DNA of 64,000 nucleotides from CAYNWT01 sp964485095 (GTDB lineage: Bacteria; Planctomycetota; Planctomycetia; Planctomycetales; Planctomycetaceae). A program made the position numbers and the translations under genes. Location: positions 26,445 to 90,444 of the forward strand of contig CAZAIB010000011.1 in assembly GCA_964485095.1 (NCBI GenBank), written 5' to 3'. The notes beneath the pieces are model-generated. The model had not been told where the DNA came from, ran no database searches, and was given only the letters and a program-made list of their open reading frames with translations. This document shows, piece by piece, positions 9,078 to 16,327 of the stretch (its first letter is position 1; the number at the start of each line of letters is the position of its first letter).

Positions 9078-11422
9078 CACTGGCATCTCTGGTACTTGGT
9101 GAAAAAGCATGGCTCCTGCCAATCGGCATCATCGCCGCGGTGGCAGTCGTGCTGGTCATCTACAGCTACAAACGCACCAAAGCCGGCATCGGCCTGGCAG
9201 GGCTGGTCAAAGTCATTGGCCTGCTTCTGCTGCTGGGATGCCTGCTGGAACCACTCTGGAGCAGCACCCGCGCGCGTCCTGGTGCGAACCAGTTTGTTAT
9301 CCTGGTTGATAACAGTCGCAGTCTGACAGTCAAAGACAATGGCGAACCGGACTCGCGGGGCAACACCATTGCCACGGCACTTAAAGAAGATTCCATTTCG
9401 CCCGACGCCTGGCATGTTCGACTGCAACAGGATTTCGACGTTCGCCGCTACGTCGTCGGTTCGCGCTTAACGCGCGTCAGCGACTATGACGCTTTGGAGT
9501 TCGACGGAACCGCATCGGCGCTCAACACGGCTTTGCAGTCAATCGGCGATCGATACAAGGACCGACCACTGGCCGGGATCCTGGTCGTTTCCGACGGCAA
9601 CCTGACGGACCTGAAGGAAGGTCGAATCGCGACTGAAGGACTGCCGCCGGTGTTCCCTGTGGTCGTGGGCGACCCGCAAGGTTTGAAAGACCTCAGAATC
9701 GATAGCGTTGCGGTTCGAGAAACTCCGTTCGAAGACGCTCCGGTCACAATCACCGCAGCCGCGCGGTCGATGACACCAAACCATGGAGTCGTCACTGCAG
9801 AACTGATCAACGAGTCCGCCGACATCGTGGGCACAAAGTCGCAGCCAGCCGGTGGCGACGACGAGGACACATTTGGGTTTCGATTTGAAGTGCGACCGAC
9901 CAAGATTGGCGTCGCTTTTTACGAACTCCAGGCGACTGGTGAGGAAAGCTCTGAAGAAGCCACGTACGACAACAATGAACAGCTCATTTGCATCAACCGT
10001 GACCACCGCAAACGCCGCATCCTTTACATCTCCGGCCGACCAAACTGGGAATTCAAATTCCTCCGCCGCGCGGTGGAAGGCGATGATCAACTGGACTTGG
10101 TTGGCATGATCCGAGTCGCCAAACGTGAAGCGAAATTCGATTTCCGTGGGCGAGAAGGTGAAAGCAGCAACTCTTTGTATCGCGGTTTTAAGGGCGAAGG
10201 CGACGAAGAGACGGAAGAATACGATCAGCCGGTTATCATTCGGCTGAATACCAAAGACGAATCAGAACTCCGCGACGGGTTCCCAAAATCTGCGGAAGAA
10301 CTGTTCTCATTCGACGCAGTCATCATCGATGACCTGGAAGCGAAGTTCTTCACTGCCGATCAACAGGACCTGCTGGACCAGTATGTTTCCCAGCGTGGCG
10401 GCGGCCTGTTGATGCTGGGCGGCCAGGAATCGTTTCGCAATGGCGGCTACGATCGGACTCCGATTGGCCGCATGCTTCCAGTGTACCTGGATCGGCCGAT
10501 GGAAATCGCAGCCGATGCTCGGTTCAAAATGGATCTGACCCGCGAAGGCCGACTGCAACCATGGATGCGGCTTCGCGAAGACTGGAACGCTGAACAGGAA
10601 CGTCTTAAAGAACTGCCGCGTTTCCGCACCGTTAACCGCGTTTCGACAATCAAGCCCGGTGCCATGGTTTTGGCCAGCGTCGGTGTTGGCGAGACCGAAA
10701 TTCCGGCCATTGTGACTCAGAGTTTCGGCAAAGGAAAAACCGCAGCCATCACGATCGGCGACCTGTGGCGGTGGCGTCTTCGTGAGGATAGGCCGGTTGG
10801 TGTTGAGTCAGAAACTGACGAAAGCGACCAGGCTAAGGCGTGGCGACAAATACTTCGTTGGCTGGTGGTCGATGTTCCGCAACGAGTTAACTGCGACGTC
10901 GATCGGGCTCCCGAAATCGCTCCATCGGCCGTGAAGCTGGCGGTTCGTGTTCGAGACGAAACATATGAAGCCATCGAGAACGCGGTGGTCAAGGTGTCCA
11001 TCACCACGCCGGAAGATGAGACCATCGAACTGGAAGCCGAAGCTGGCAACGAAGCTGGTCTGTACGAAACCGTTTACGTCCCCAGAGACTCCGGCGCGTT
11101 TCGAGCGTCAGTGACCACAACCGGTCCGGATGGGACCGACCTGGGGCTGGTTCTGACTGGCTGGGCCAGCGATCCGGCTCGACAGGAATTCGCATCCGTC
11201 GCACCCAACACGGATCTCATGACCGAACTCGCAAAACAAACCGGCGGCGAGATGGTTCCACTGAACGGACTGGACGAGTTCGTGCGGGATCTCTCAACCA
11301 AGGATGTGCCTGTCACCGAACAATGGACGTGGCCGCTGTGGCACCAAAGCTGGGTGTTCCTGCTGGCCATCGGTTGCCTTGTCAGCGAATGGGGACTCCG
11401 ACGTCTGAAGGGACTTCCATGA
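9074..11422 (+). CDS. Membrane vWA protein with glutamine-amidotransferase-like domain
   Basis: A 782-residue protein. Two membrane helices lie at about residues 13-29 and 37-54, and one more near 757-776. A vWA domain begins with the metal-site motif DNSRS (D79, S81, S83). Around residues 436-465 the segment QRGGGLLMLGGQESF followed by GGYDRTPIGRMLPV is typical of the class I glutamine-amidotransferase-like domain in this family; the catalytic Cys is not evident. Start ATG 9074 overlaps the previous stop by 4 bases. It is the second vWA partner of this MoxR operon, with the bulk of the protein likely outside the cytoplasm. Confidence 0.9.
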   Translation: MTLASLVLGEKAWLLPIGIIAAVAVVLVIYSYKRTKAGIGLAGLVKVIGLLLLLGCLLEPLWSSTRARPGANQFVILVDNSRSLTVKDNGEPDSRGNTIATALKEDSISPDAWHVRLQQDFDVRRYVVGSRLTRVSDYDALEFDGTASALNTALQSIGDRYKDRPLAGILVVSDGNLTDLKEGRIATEGLPPVFPVVVGDPQGLKDLRIDSVAVRETPFEDAPVTITAAARSMTPNHGVVTAELINESADIVGTKSQPAGGDDEDTFGFRFEVRPTKIGVAFYELQATGEESSEEATYDNNEQLICINRDHRKRRILYISGRPNWEFKFLRRAVEGDDQLDLVGMIRVAKREAKFDFRGREGESSNSLYRGFKGEGDEETEEYDQPVIIRLNTKDESELRDGFPKSAEELFSFDAVIIDDLEAKFFTADQQDLLDQYVSQRGGGLLMLGGQESFRNGGYDRTPIGRMLPVYLDRPMEIAADARFKMDLTREGRLQPWMRLREDWNAEQERLKELPRFRTVNRVSTIKPGAMVLASVGVGETEIPAIVTQSFGKGKTAAITIGDLWRWRLREDRPVGVESETDESDQAKAWRQILRWLVVDVPQRVNCDVDRAPEIAPSAVKLAVRVRDETYEAIENAVVKVSITTPEDETIELEAEAGNEAGLYETVYVPRDSGAFRASVTTTGPDGTDLGLVLTGWASDPARQEFASVAPNTDLMTELAKQTGGEMVPLNGLDEFVRDLSTKDVPVTEQWTWPLWHQSWVFLLAIGCLVSEWGLRRLKGLP

Positions 11423-12408
11423 TCACCACCACAGCAATCATCTTGGCCAGCCTGTTCATTCAGGACGCACCTGCACCGGCTGTCACCAAAGCTGCCGCGA
11501 CTCAGACGCCTCCAGTCGTCATCGTCGCCATCGGCGCGCCGGGGACGGAAGAGTTTGGTAAGAGCTTCACGGAGTGGGGCAATCTGTGGGAAGCGGCCGG
11601 GAAGCTTGGTCAGGCGAAAGTTGTTCGACTGGAAGGTAAGGGCGGAACGAAAACTGATCGCGACCTGATGAAGGCGACAATCGAAGCGGCGCCGGTCACC
11701 ACCCCGCTGTGGATCGTGTTGCTTGGGCACGGCACGTTCGATGACCGGTCAGCCAAGTTCAATCTGCGTGGACCTGACGTGGCCGGAAAAGAACTCAATG
11801 AATGGCTTGGCAAGGATCGCAAAGTCGCCATCGTCAACTGTGCGTCGGCTAGTGCTCCCTTCATCAACCGACTCTCGGGCAAGAACCGAGTTGTCGTGAC
11901 CGCCACAAAAAGCGGGCTCGAACACAACTATGCACGGTTCGGAGAATACCTGGCAAAAGTCATTGCCGACGCGTCCATCGATCTCGACAAAGACGGCCAG
12001 ACGTCTTTGTTGGAAGCCTGGCTGGTTGCGGCTCGTCGCACGCAGGACTTTTACAAAGAGAACGGTCGACTGGCCACCGAACACGCGCTGATCGACGACA
12101 ACGGCGACGAACGCGGTACCCGGTTCGACGCATTCGTGGGAGTGCGCCCTGTCGCTAGATCAAAGGGTGGAGCACTGGACGGCTTCCGCGCACATCAGTG
12201 GCACTTGGTCCGCGGCAAACTGGAACGCAGCATGCCAGCCCGACTTGTCGCCGAGCGCGACGATCTGGAAATGGCTGTCATCCGCCTTCGTGAAAATCGC
12301 AGCGAGTACCGCGAAGAAGACTACTACGCAGAACTGGAACAGCTATTGGTTCCACTGGCGGTTCTCTACGAGCAAGCAGAACAGTCGGCTGCGAAGGAGA
12401 CTAAGTAG
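11419..12408 (+). CDS. Caspase-fold-like (peptidase C13-like) exported protein
   Basis: A 329-residue protein, taking ATG 11419, which overlaps the previous stop (ATGA). A hydrophobic N-terminus (ITTTAIILASLFIQ) looks like a signal peptide. The core alternates strands and helices: LWIVLLGHGTF with H104, then KVAIVNCASASAPF with C141, then RVVVTATKSG. The His-Gly followed about 37 residues later by Cys at a strand end is the arrangement of clan CD proteases (legumain, caspase, clostripain). A DLDKDGQTSLLEAW segment resembles an EF-hand loop, and DDNGDE follows. Activity is not proven: related proteins may have another residue at the Cys position. Last clear gene of the MoxR operon. Confidence 0.7.
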   Translation: MITTTAIILASLFIQDAPAPAVTKAAATQTPPVVIVAIGAPGTEEFGKSFTEWGNLWEAAGKLGQAKVVRLEGKGGTKTDRDLMKATIEAAPVTTPLWIVLLGHGTFDDRSAKFNLRGPDVAGKELNEWLGKDRKVAIVNCASASAPFINRLSGKNRVVVTATKSGLEHNYARFGEYLAKVIADASIDLDKDGQTSLLEAWLVAARRTQDFYKENGRLATEHALIDDNGDERGTRFDAFVGVRPVARSKGGALDGFRAHQWHLVRGKLERSMPARLVAERDDLEMAVIRLRENRSEYREEDYYAELEQLLVPLAVLYEQAEQSAAKETK

Positions 12409-12440
12409 CCAGGTGCAGAGTCTGGGGGATCGGTCTGAAT

Positions 12441-12557
12441 ATGCAACGCCTTCCCAAAAAGATCCTGTATCCCTTGTACGCCTTAGGTTGGTTAGGCCTT
12501 ATCGGAACCTGCGCGTTTGTCTGTGAATGTTCGAGAATGCTCGGCATGGCAGAATGA
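12441..12557 (+). CDS. Putative 38-residue membrane microprotein
   Basis: A short open frame from ATG 12441 to TGA 12557, 32 bases after the caspase-like gene and on its strand. The product starts with the basic MQRLPKKILY and has one hydrophobic helix (about residues 9-28), followed by three Cys (C24, C28, C30). A purine stretch GGGGAT lies about 11 bases upstream, a rather distant ribosome site. Positive-inside charge and a single helix make it plausible, but it is short enough to be chance. Confidence 0.4.
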   Translation: MQRLPKKILYPLYALGWLGLIGTCAFVCECSRMLGMAE

Positions 12558-12599
12558 GTGGAGAACGTTCCAGTCGAGAGAGTAGCTGCCTCCCGGAAA

Positions 12600-14288
12600 T
12601 CACATCGACACCACCGCCCAAGCCAAAACTGCGATCATCAAACCCAGGGCCACAGTCGCAGCGATTGCGGAACGCAGTCCCAGGTCGCGTCGTACCGCGA
12701 ATCCGAACACCATCGGCGACAGCGGGTACAGAAACATATTCGCAATACCCCACCCGTTGCCTCCCTTGAATCCGGCAAACAAACCGAACAGCCACGCGAG
12801 GCCGTTGGCTCCAAGCGCGATCAGGAATGCCATACCGATTCCAATCCAGAGTCCGGGTAGGCCGCCGTTACCGTAGCTGTGTGTTTGCCCGGTTGATTTT
12901 CCGGAAAGCTGGTCTCGAACCGATTCCGTTCGCTTCGTGACGAAGTACTTCAGCACATGCGGCTCGCCCCACGTCGGAGCCTCACCGAGCACCAGATCAA
13001 ACTTGCCCTGTTCGCTCTCATGAATCAACGGTCGCACAAAATCGCCGGCGACTTCGATTTGCGCCTGCAGTTTTTGTTCGTCAAAAACCGTGTCCAACAG
13101 CGAATCCAGTTTCCGATGGTAGGCGTCACGGAAACCGTCGTTCGCCAACACGCGTTCCAACACCCGGTTGTTGCTGCTCTGTGCCCCCGGGCGATCAATA
13201 CTCATATCCCGTCGCGATTCGGGAGTCCCCATCAACGGAAACGCGCCGAAAGAATGATCCAGATCCCACGGTAGGAGTTCGAACCGGTTTGATTTGGGAT
13301 TCAGGTACGCGTAGTAGTTTTGAGACCCGCCAAGGAAGCTATCCATGTTGGACAGCAACACGTTCATCGACAGGAAAGTCAGGAACTGATCCATGTCCAG
13401 GAACTCCTCAACACGGCTCGCAAATTCTTCATCGGTTCCCTTCTGAACCAACCTGGCGAACTCAATCAAACGCTTCTTTTGCTGGTCGGTCGCCGTTGTT
13501 TTCGGGTTGTAAGCGTCTTCGTATGGGGTCCAGTCTTCGCCAAAATAGCGGAAGGTCCCAAACGTGCTGGGCTTCAGCAGCAGCCCTTTCGATGAACCGT
13601 AGTGACGCTTAAGAAAGCGTTTATCAACCTGTTCGATAATCGAATAGAACCCCAGTTGCGTCGGTTCGTCATCGCCAACAATCACATTCACGTGAGCCCA
13701 CCCTACACGCGGGGCAGCGATGCCTGCTTCGCGGAACAGCTCGTACGACAAAGCTTCACGCAGGTACGAGGGGTCACTGATGTTGTTGTTCAGATTGAAC
13801 TTCTTCAGGCCGCGAAATTCGCCACCCTTCTCATACTCGTTGAAGTCGATTTTGAACGAACACTTTCCCTCCACGTACCCGGTGAGAAATGTCCCGTTCC
13901 CTTTGTACCGCACGCCCACGTTAGCAACGGTTTCATCACCAATCCGGATGTCAGCCTGCCCATACTGATGATCAATACCCGCGTAGCCAGCCAGGCCAGG
14001 TCGCGACGAACGGTCGCTCTTGAAGTTCCTACCCTGTATCGCGTCCGAGATAACGGCATCCAACGCACGTTTGATGTCCCAATCGGTATCCGCAGGTGGC
14101 TGTAGCTTCTGCCACTCTGAAGCTGAGATTTCGATACGGATTTCAGTGACCGAATCGAGTCCAAATATCGAAACCGGCTCACTGTCCGAAGCACCTTCGG
14201 CGCCGCTGGCGGCGTTCTCCTCCTGGGCGTACGCCGGGACGGAGATAGCTGCGAGTGCGATCGCAACCGCTATCAAGCGAGTAAACAT
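12600..14288 (-). CDS. CotH kinase family protein, exported, with C-terminal membrane segments
   Basis: A 562-residue protein with a clear signal peptide (MFTRLIAVAIALAAISVPAYAQ). The CotH core is evident: FRGLKKFNLNN, SYLREALSYELFREAGI, GFYSIIEQVD, and LLPWDLDHSFG near residue 338. CotH proteins have a protein-kinase-like fold; CotH of Bacillus phosphorylates spore-coat proteins, while most bacterial members are uncharacterised. Unusually, the C-terminus (from about 477) carries two to three hydrophobic helices, so the domain is likely tethered to the membrane on the outer side. It lies downstream of the SGNH hydrolase on the same strand with a 149 bp gap. Confidence 0.9.
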   Translation of the reverse strand: MFTRLIAVAIALAAISVPAYAQEENAASGAEGASDSEPVSIFGLDSVTEIRIEISASEWQKLQPPADTDWDIKRALDAVISDAIQGRNFKSDRSSRPGLAGYAGIDHQYGQADIRIGDETVANVGVRYKGNGTFLTGYVEGKCSFKIDFNEYEKGGEFRGLKKFNLNNNISDPSYLREALSYELFREAGIAAPRVGWAHVNVIVGDDEPTQLGFYSIIEQVDKRFLKRHYGSSKGLLLKPSTFGTFRYFGEDWTPYEDAYNPKTTATDQQKKRLIEFARLVQKGTDEEFASRVEEFLDMDQFLTFLSMNVLLSNMDSFLGGSQNYYAYLNPKSNRFELLPWDLDHSFGAFPLMGTPESRRDMSIDRPGAQSSNNRVLERVLANDGFRDAYHRKLDSLLDTVFDEQKLQAQIEVAGDFVRPLIHESEQGKFDLVLGEAPTWGEPHVLKYFVTKRTESVRDQLSGKSTGQTHSYGNGGLPGLWIGIGMAFLIALGANGLAWLFGLFAGFKGGNGWGIANMFLYPLSPMVFGFAVRRDLGLRSAIAATVALGLMIAVLAWAVVSM

Positions 14289-14437
14289 GTGCGGACCTGG
14301 TCAGTGGAATGAGTCCACAGGCTAACGGACGCCGATGAGGATGGACCATGACATCCTGCGTCATTGAAACCCATTGATACAAGGCTTGTTTGAGCCGCCA
14401 GGATGCCGCTCCAGCGAGAAGTCGTCTCCAGCTCTAT

Positions 14438-15469
14438 TCAATCCGCATCAACCCAGGGTTTGATGATGCTGGTCCACAGCGCGTACCCCTTGGGCTTCAT
14501 GTGCAGTCCATCACTGACGAACCAATCTGCTGCCGGCTTCGTACCGTTCTCGCCCAGCATCGGAGTTGCGATGTCAAAGTACGTAAGCCTGGGGTCAGTC
14601 GCAGCGAACTCGGCCACCAGCTTGTTGGCCTTGTCCATCTCCGGCCAGATTTTCCAACGGCTGCGACTGGGCTTGATGGCAATGAAGCCGATCTTCGCAT
14701 TCGGAACGCGGCTGTGTATGGACTCGACCAGCGTCTTAAAGTCCTGGAGAACTCGCCTCGCGTCCTTCCCCGCGTTCACATCATTGTCGCCCGCGTAGAC
14801 CACAACCTTGCTCGGTTTGTACGGCGTGATAATGCGATGGGCGTACATAATGCTATCGACCAGTTGCGAACCACCAAAGCCGCGGTGAACCGCATTGGCA
14901 TTCGGGAAGTCCTCCTGAAGCGTCTTCCACAGCAGAATGCTTGAACTACCCACGAACACAACGCCACCAGGTTTGGGCATCGCGGCTTTGTCGGCCCTTT
15001 GAAACGCCGCGATTGACGTCGCGAAGTTCGTGTATGCCGAGACGTGCATGTGGGCGAGCTTCCAAACACCTCCTGCCCTGACCCATACCTGAGTCTGCCG
15101 TTGCGGAGCCGAGGTGGTTTTCTGTTTCCCTTTGTGATCGACACGAGCAACTACGGTGACGATCGCCGTATCCCCATGCCGAACGACTTTGTGATCGACC
15201 ATCGTTTCAGAACTAGTTGTGTCCTTGAAGTATCGATTGATGCGCGACAGGGCTCCACCAGCGTTCGACAAGTCGCCGCCGGTCTCGGGCAACACACTCG
15301 CATCCGAAGTGAGAAACGAGGTAACGGCGTCCGAATCTCTGGCCAGCCATGCCGCTGTAAACGCCTTACGCCGACTCCCAAGATCGTCGCCGTCTTGAGC
15401 GAGCGAGTTCAAAGGACTCAGTAGAACGACAGAAGCAAGCGTGGCGAACAGAGTTAAAGACCGTGGCAT
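14438..15469 (-). CDS. Exported SnoaL-like + SGNH/GDSL hydrolase
   Basis: A 343-residue two-domain protein with a signal peptide (MPRSLTLFATLASVVLLSPLNSLAQ). Residues 27-145 resemble a SnoaL/DUF4440 ketosteroid-isomerase-like domain (RRKAFTAAWLARDSDAV, then VWVRAGGVWKLAHMHVS). Residues 165-343 form an SGNH hydrolase: block I GSSS at 174-177, block II GFGGS, block III GDND at 227-230, block V with D320 and H323 in SDGLHM. The expected activity is ester or acetyl-ester cleavage outside the cytoplasm; substrate unknown. The fusion of the two domains recurs in planctomycetes as far as I recall. Confidence 0.88.
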   Translation of the reverse strand: MPRSLTLFATLASVVLLSPLNSLAQDGDDLGSRRKAFTAAWLARDSDAVTSFLTSDASVLPETGGDLSNAGGALSRINRYFKDTTSSETMVDHKVVRHGDTAIVTVVARVDHKGKQKTTSAPQRQTQVWVRAGGVWKLAHMHVSAYTNFATSIAAFQRADKAAMPKPGGVVFVGSSSILLWKTLQEDFPNANAVHRGFGGSQLVDSIMYAHRIITPYKPSKVVVYAGDNDVNAGKDARRVLQDFKTLVESIHSRVPNAKIGFIAIKPSRSRWKIWPEMDKANKLVAEFAATDPRLTYFDIATPMLGENGTKPAADWFVSDGLHMKPKGYALWTSIIKPWVDAD

Positions 15470-15892
15470 GGAAGGTTCCTTAGTCGATCGGTGACGACCT
15501 GAGAATACCCTGGCAGAACCGCGGTCGCTACGGCTCTCCGAGCTTCATCTTGTCGAGTGATCTCTGACGACGTCCGCTTACAGAAAGATCACCACACATG
15601 TCACCTCTCCCCTTTTTAGGGGAGAGGTCGGGCTGTAAGCCCGCGAGAGGGGACCGCGCGGGTTCAATGACCAAAGGCGAGGACAACTAATCTTTACCCG
15701 GCTAAGCCCTCTCCCGCGGCTGAGACCGCGACCTCTCCCGCAAGCGGGAGAGGCGACAGGGGGGCGAATGTCGAATGTCGAACAAGGAATTTCGAAGTTT
15801 GAAGTTTTGTGGTGGCAGCAGCTTCTACTTCATCAGTTGACGTTCGGTGCCTCGATGCGTGGTCGTTACTCGTGAATTGATGACACTTGCGC
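15470..15892. other. Intergenic region between SGNH gene and BlaI promoter
   Basis: About 420 bases without a convincing gene. It holds the paired REP-like palindromes (15603-15754) and A/T-rich sequence upstream of the BlaI promoter. Divergent promoters for the SGNH gene and blaI should lie here. Confidence 0.7.
15603..15754. repeat. Paired inverted REP-like element (REPIN-like)
   Basis: Two similar hairpin units in opposite orientation. Unit A has the stem ACCTCTCCCC / GGGGAGAGGT (15603-15612 with 15619-15628). Unit B has a perfect 10 bp stem CCTCTCCCGC / GCGGGAGAGG with a 2-base loop (15732-15741 with 15744-15753). The reverse complement of unit B and its flank (about 15702-15755) aligns over about 50 bases with unit A and its flank (15602-15652), including GGGAGAGGTCG. 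This makes a composite palindrome of about 150 bp, as in REP doublets moved by RAYT transposases. No RAYT gene is in the window. Confidence 0.7.
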
Positions 15893-15921
15893 TTGACGAC
15901 ATACTAATTCGTTAGTATTAG
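15893..15921 (+). promoter_or_regulatory. Promoter of blaI-blaR1-like operon
   Basis: TTGACG at 15893-15898 and TATTAG at 15916-15921, 17 bases apart, resemble sigma-70 -35 and -10 boxes. The BlaI operator palindrome fills the spacer and covers most of the -10 box. The first codon follows at 15939, so the leader is short. Confidence 0.6.
15901..15918. promoter_or_regulatory. BlaI/MecI-type operator palindrome
   Basis: Perfect inverted repeat ATACTAA-TTCG-TTAGTAT, 7 bp arms. Its position between the -35 and -10 boxes of the repressor gene, and the TACTAA/TTAGTA arms, fit an autoregulatory BlaI operator. No second copy was noticed in the window. Confidence 0.7.
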
Positions 15922-15938
15922 TAGACCAGGAGAAACGC

Positions 15939-16325
15939 ATGGCCAGACAGCAATCGAAACATCCAACTGACACGGAATTGGAAATCCTGCAGGTTCTTTG
16001 GGACCACGGACCGTGTTCGTTGGGTTCCATTTGTGAAGCGATGAGAGAGAACCGCGAAGTTGCCACGACCACGGTGTCCACGATGCTGAAAGTGATGGAC
16101 GCGAAGGGCTTGGTGCGTCGCAAGGATGCAAAGGGGCAGCGCGGTTCGCTTTGGGCCGCTGCGGTGACTCGCAAGAAGGCCGCGCGAGGGATGGTGGGGA
16201 AGCTTATTGATCGCGTGTTTGAGGGCTCCACTCAGAAACTGGTGGCTCACATTCTTAGCGAACGCAAGCTGTCTGACGACGATCGCGAAACGCTCAAAAG
16301 ACTGCTCGAAGACGAGGAGGCATAA
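15939..16325 (+). CDS. BlaI/MecI/CopY-family transcriptional repressor
   Basis: A 128-residue winged-helix repressor, the normal BlaI length. Typical features: PTDTELEILQVLWDHGPCS at the N-terminus, the recognition-helix region REVATTTVSTMLKVMDAKGLV, and a C-terminal dimerisation part with LLEDEEA. In the known BlaI/BlaR1 pairs the membrane sensor triggers cleavage of the repressor. Here the partner gene starts 3 bases after the stop codon. An AGGAGA ribosome site precedes ATG 15939. The operator in its own promoter suggests autorepression. Confidence 0.93.
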   Translation: MARQQSKHPTDTELEILQVLWDHGPCSLGSICEAMRENREVATTTVSTMLKVMDAKGLVRRKDAKGQRGSLWAAAVTRKKAARGMVGKLIDRVFEGSTQKLVAHILSERKLSDDDRETLKRLLEDEEA

Positions 16326-16327
16326 AC

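Noticed and set aside
7834..9159. A 441-residue minus-strand frame and a 281-residue plus-strand frame over the same repeats
   Set aside because: Both are composition shadows of the repeat tract, with no ribosome site or family match.
13602..14105. A 167-residue plus-strand frame within the CotH gene
   Set aside because: Antisense to the conserved CotH core.
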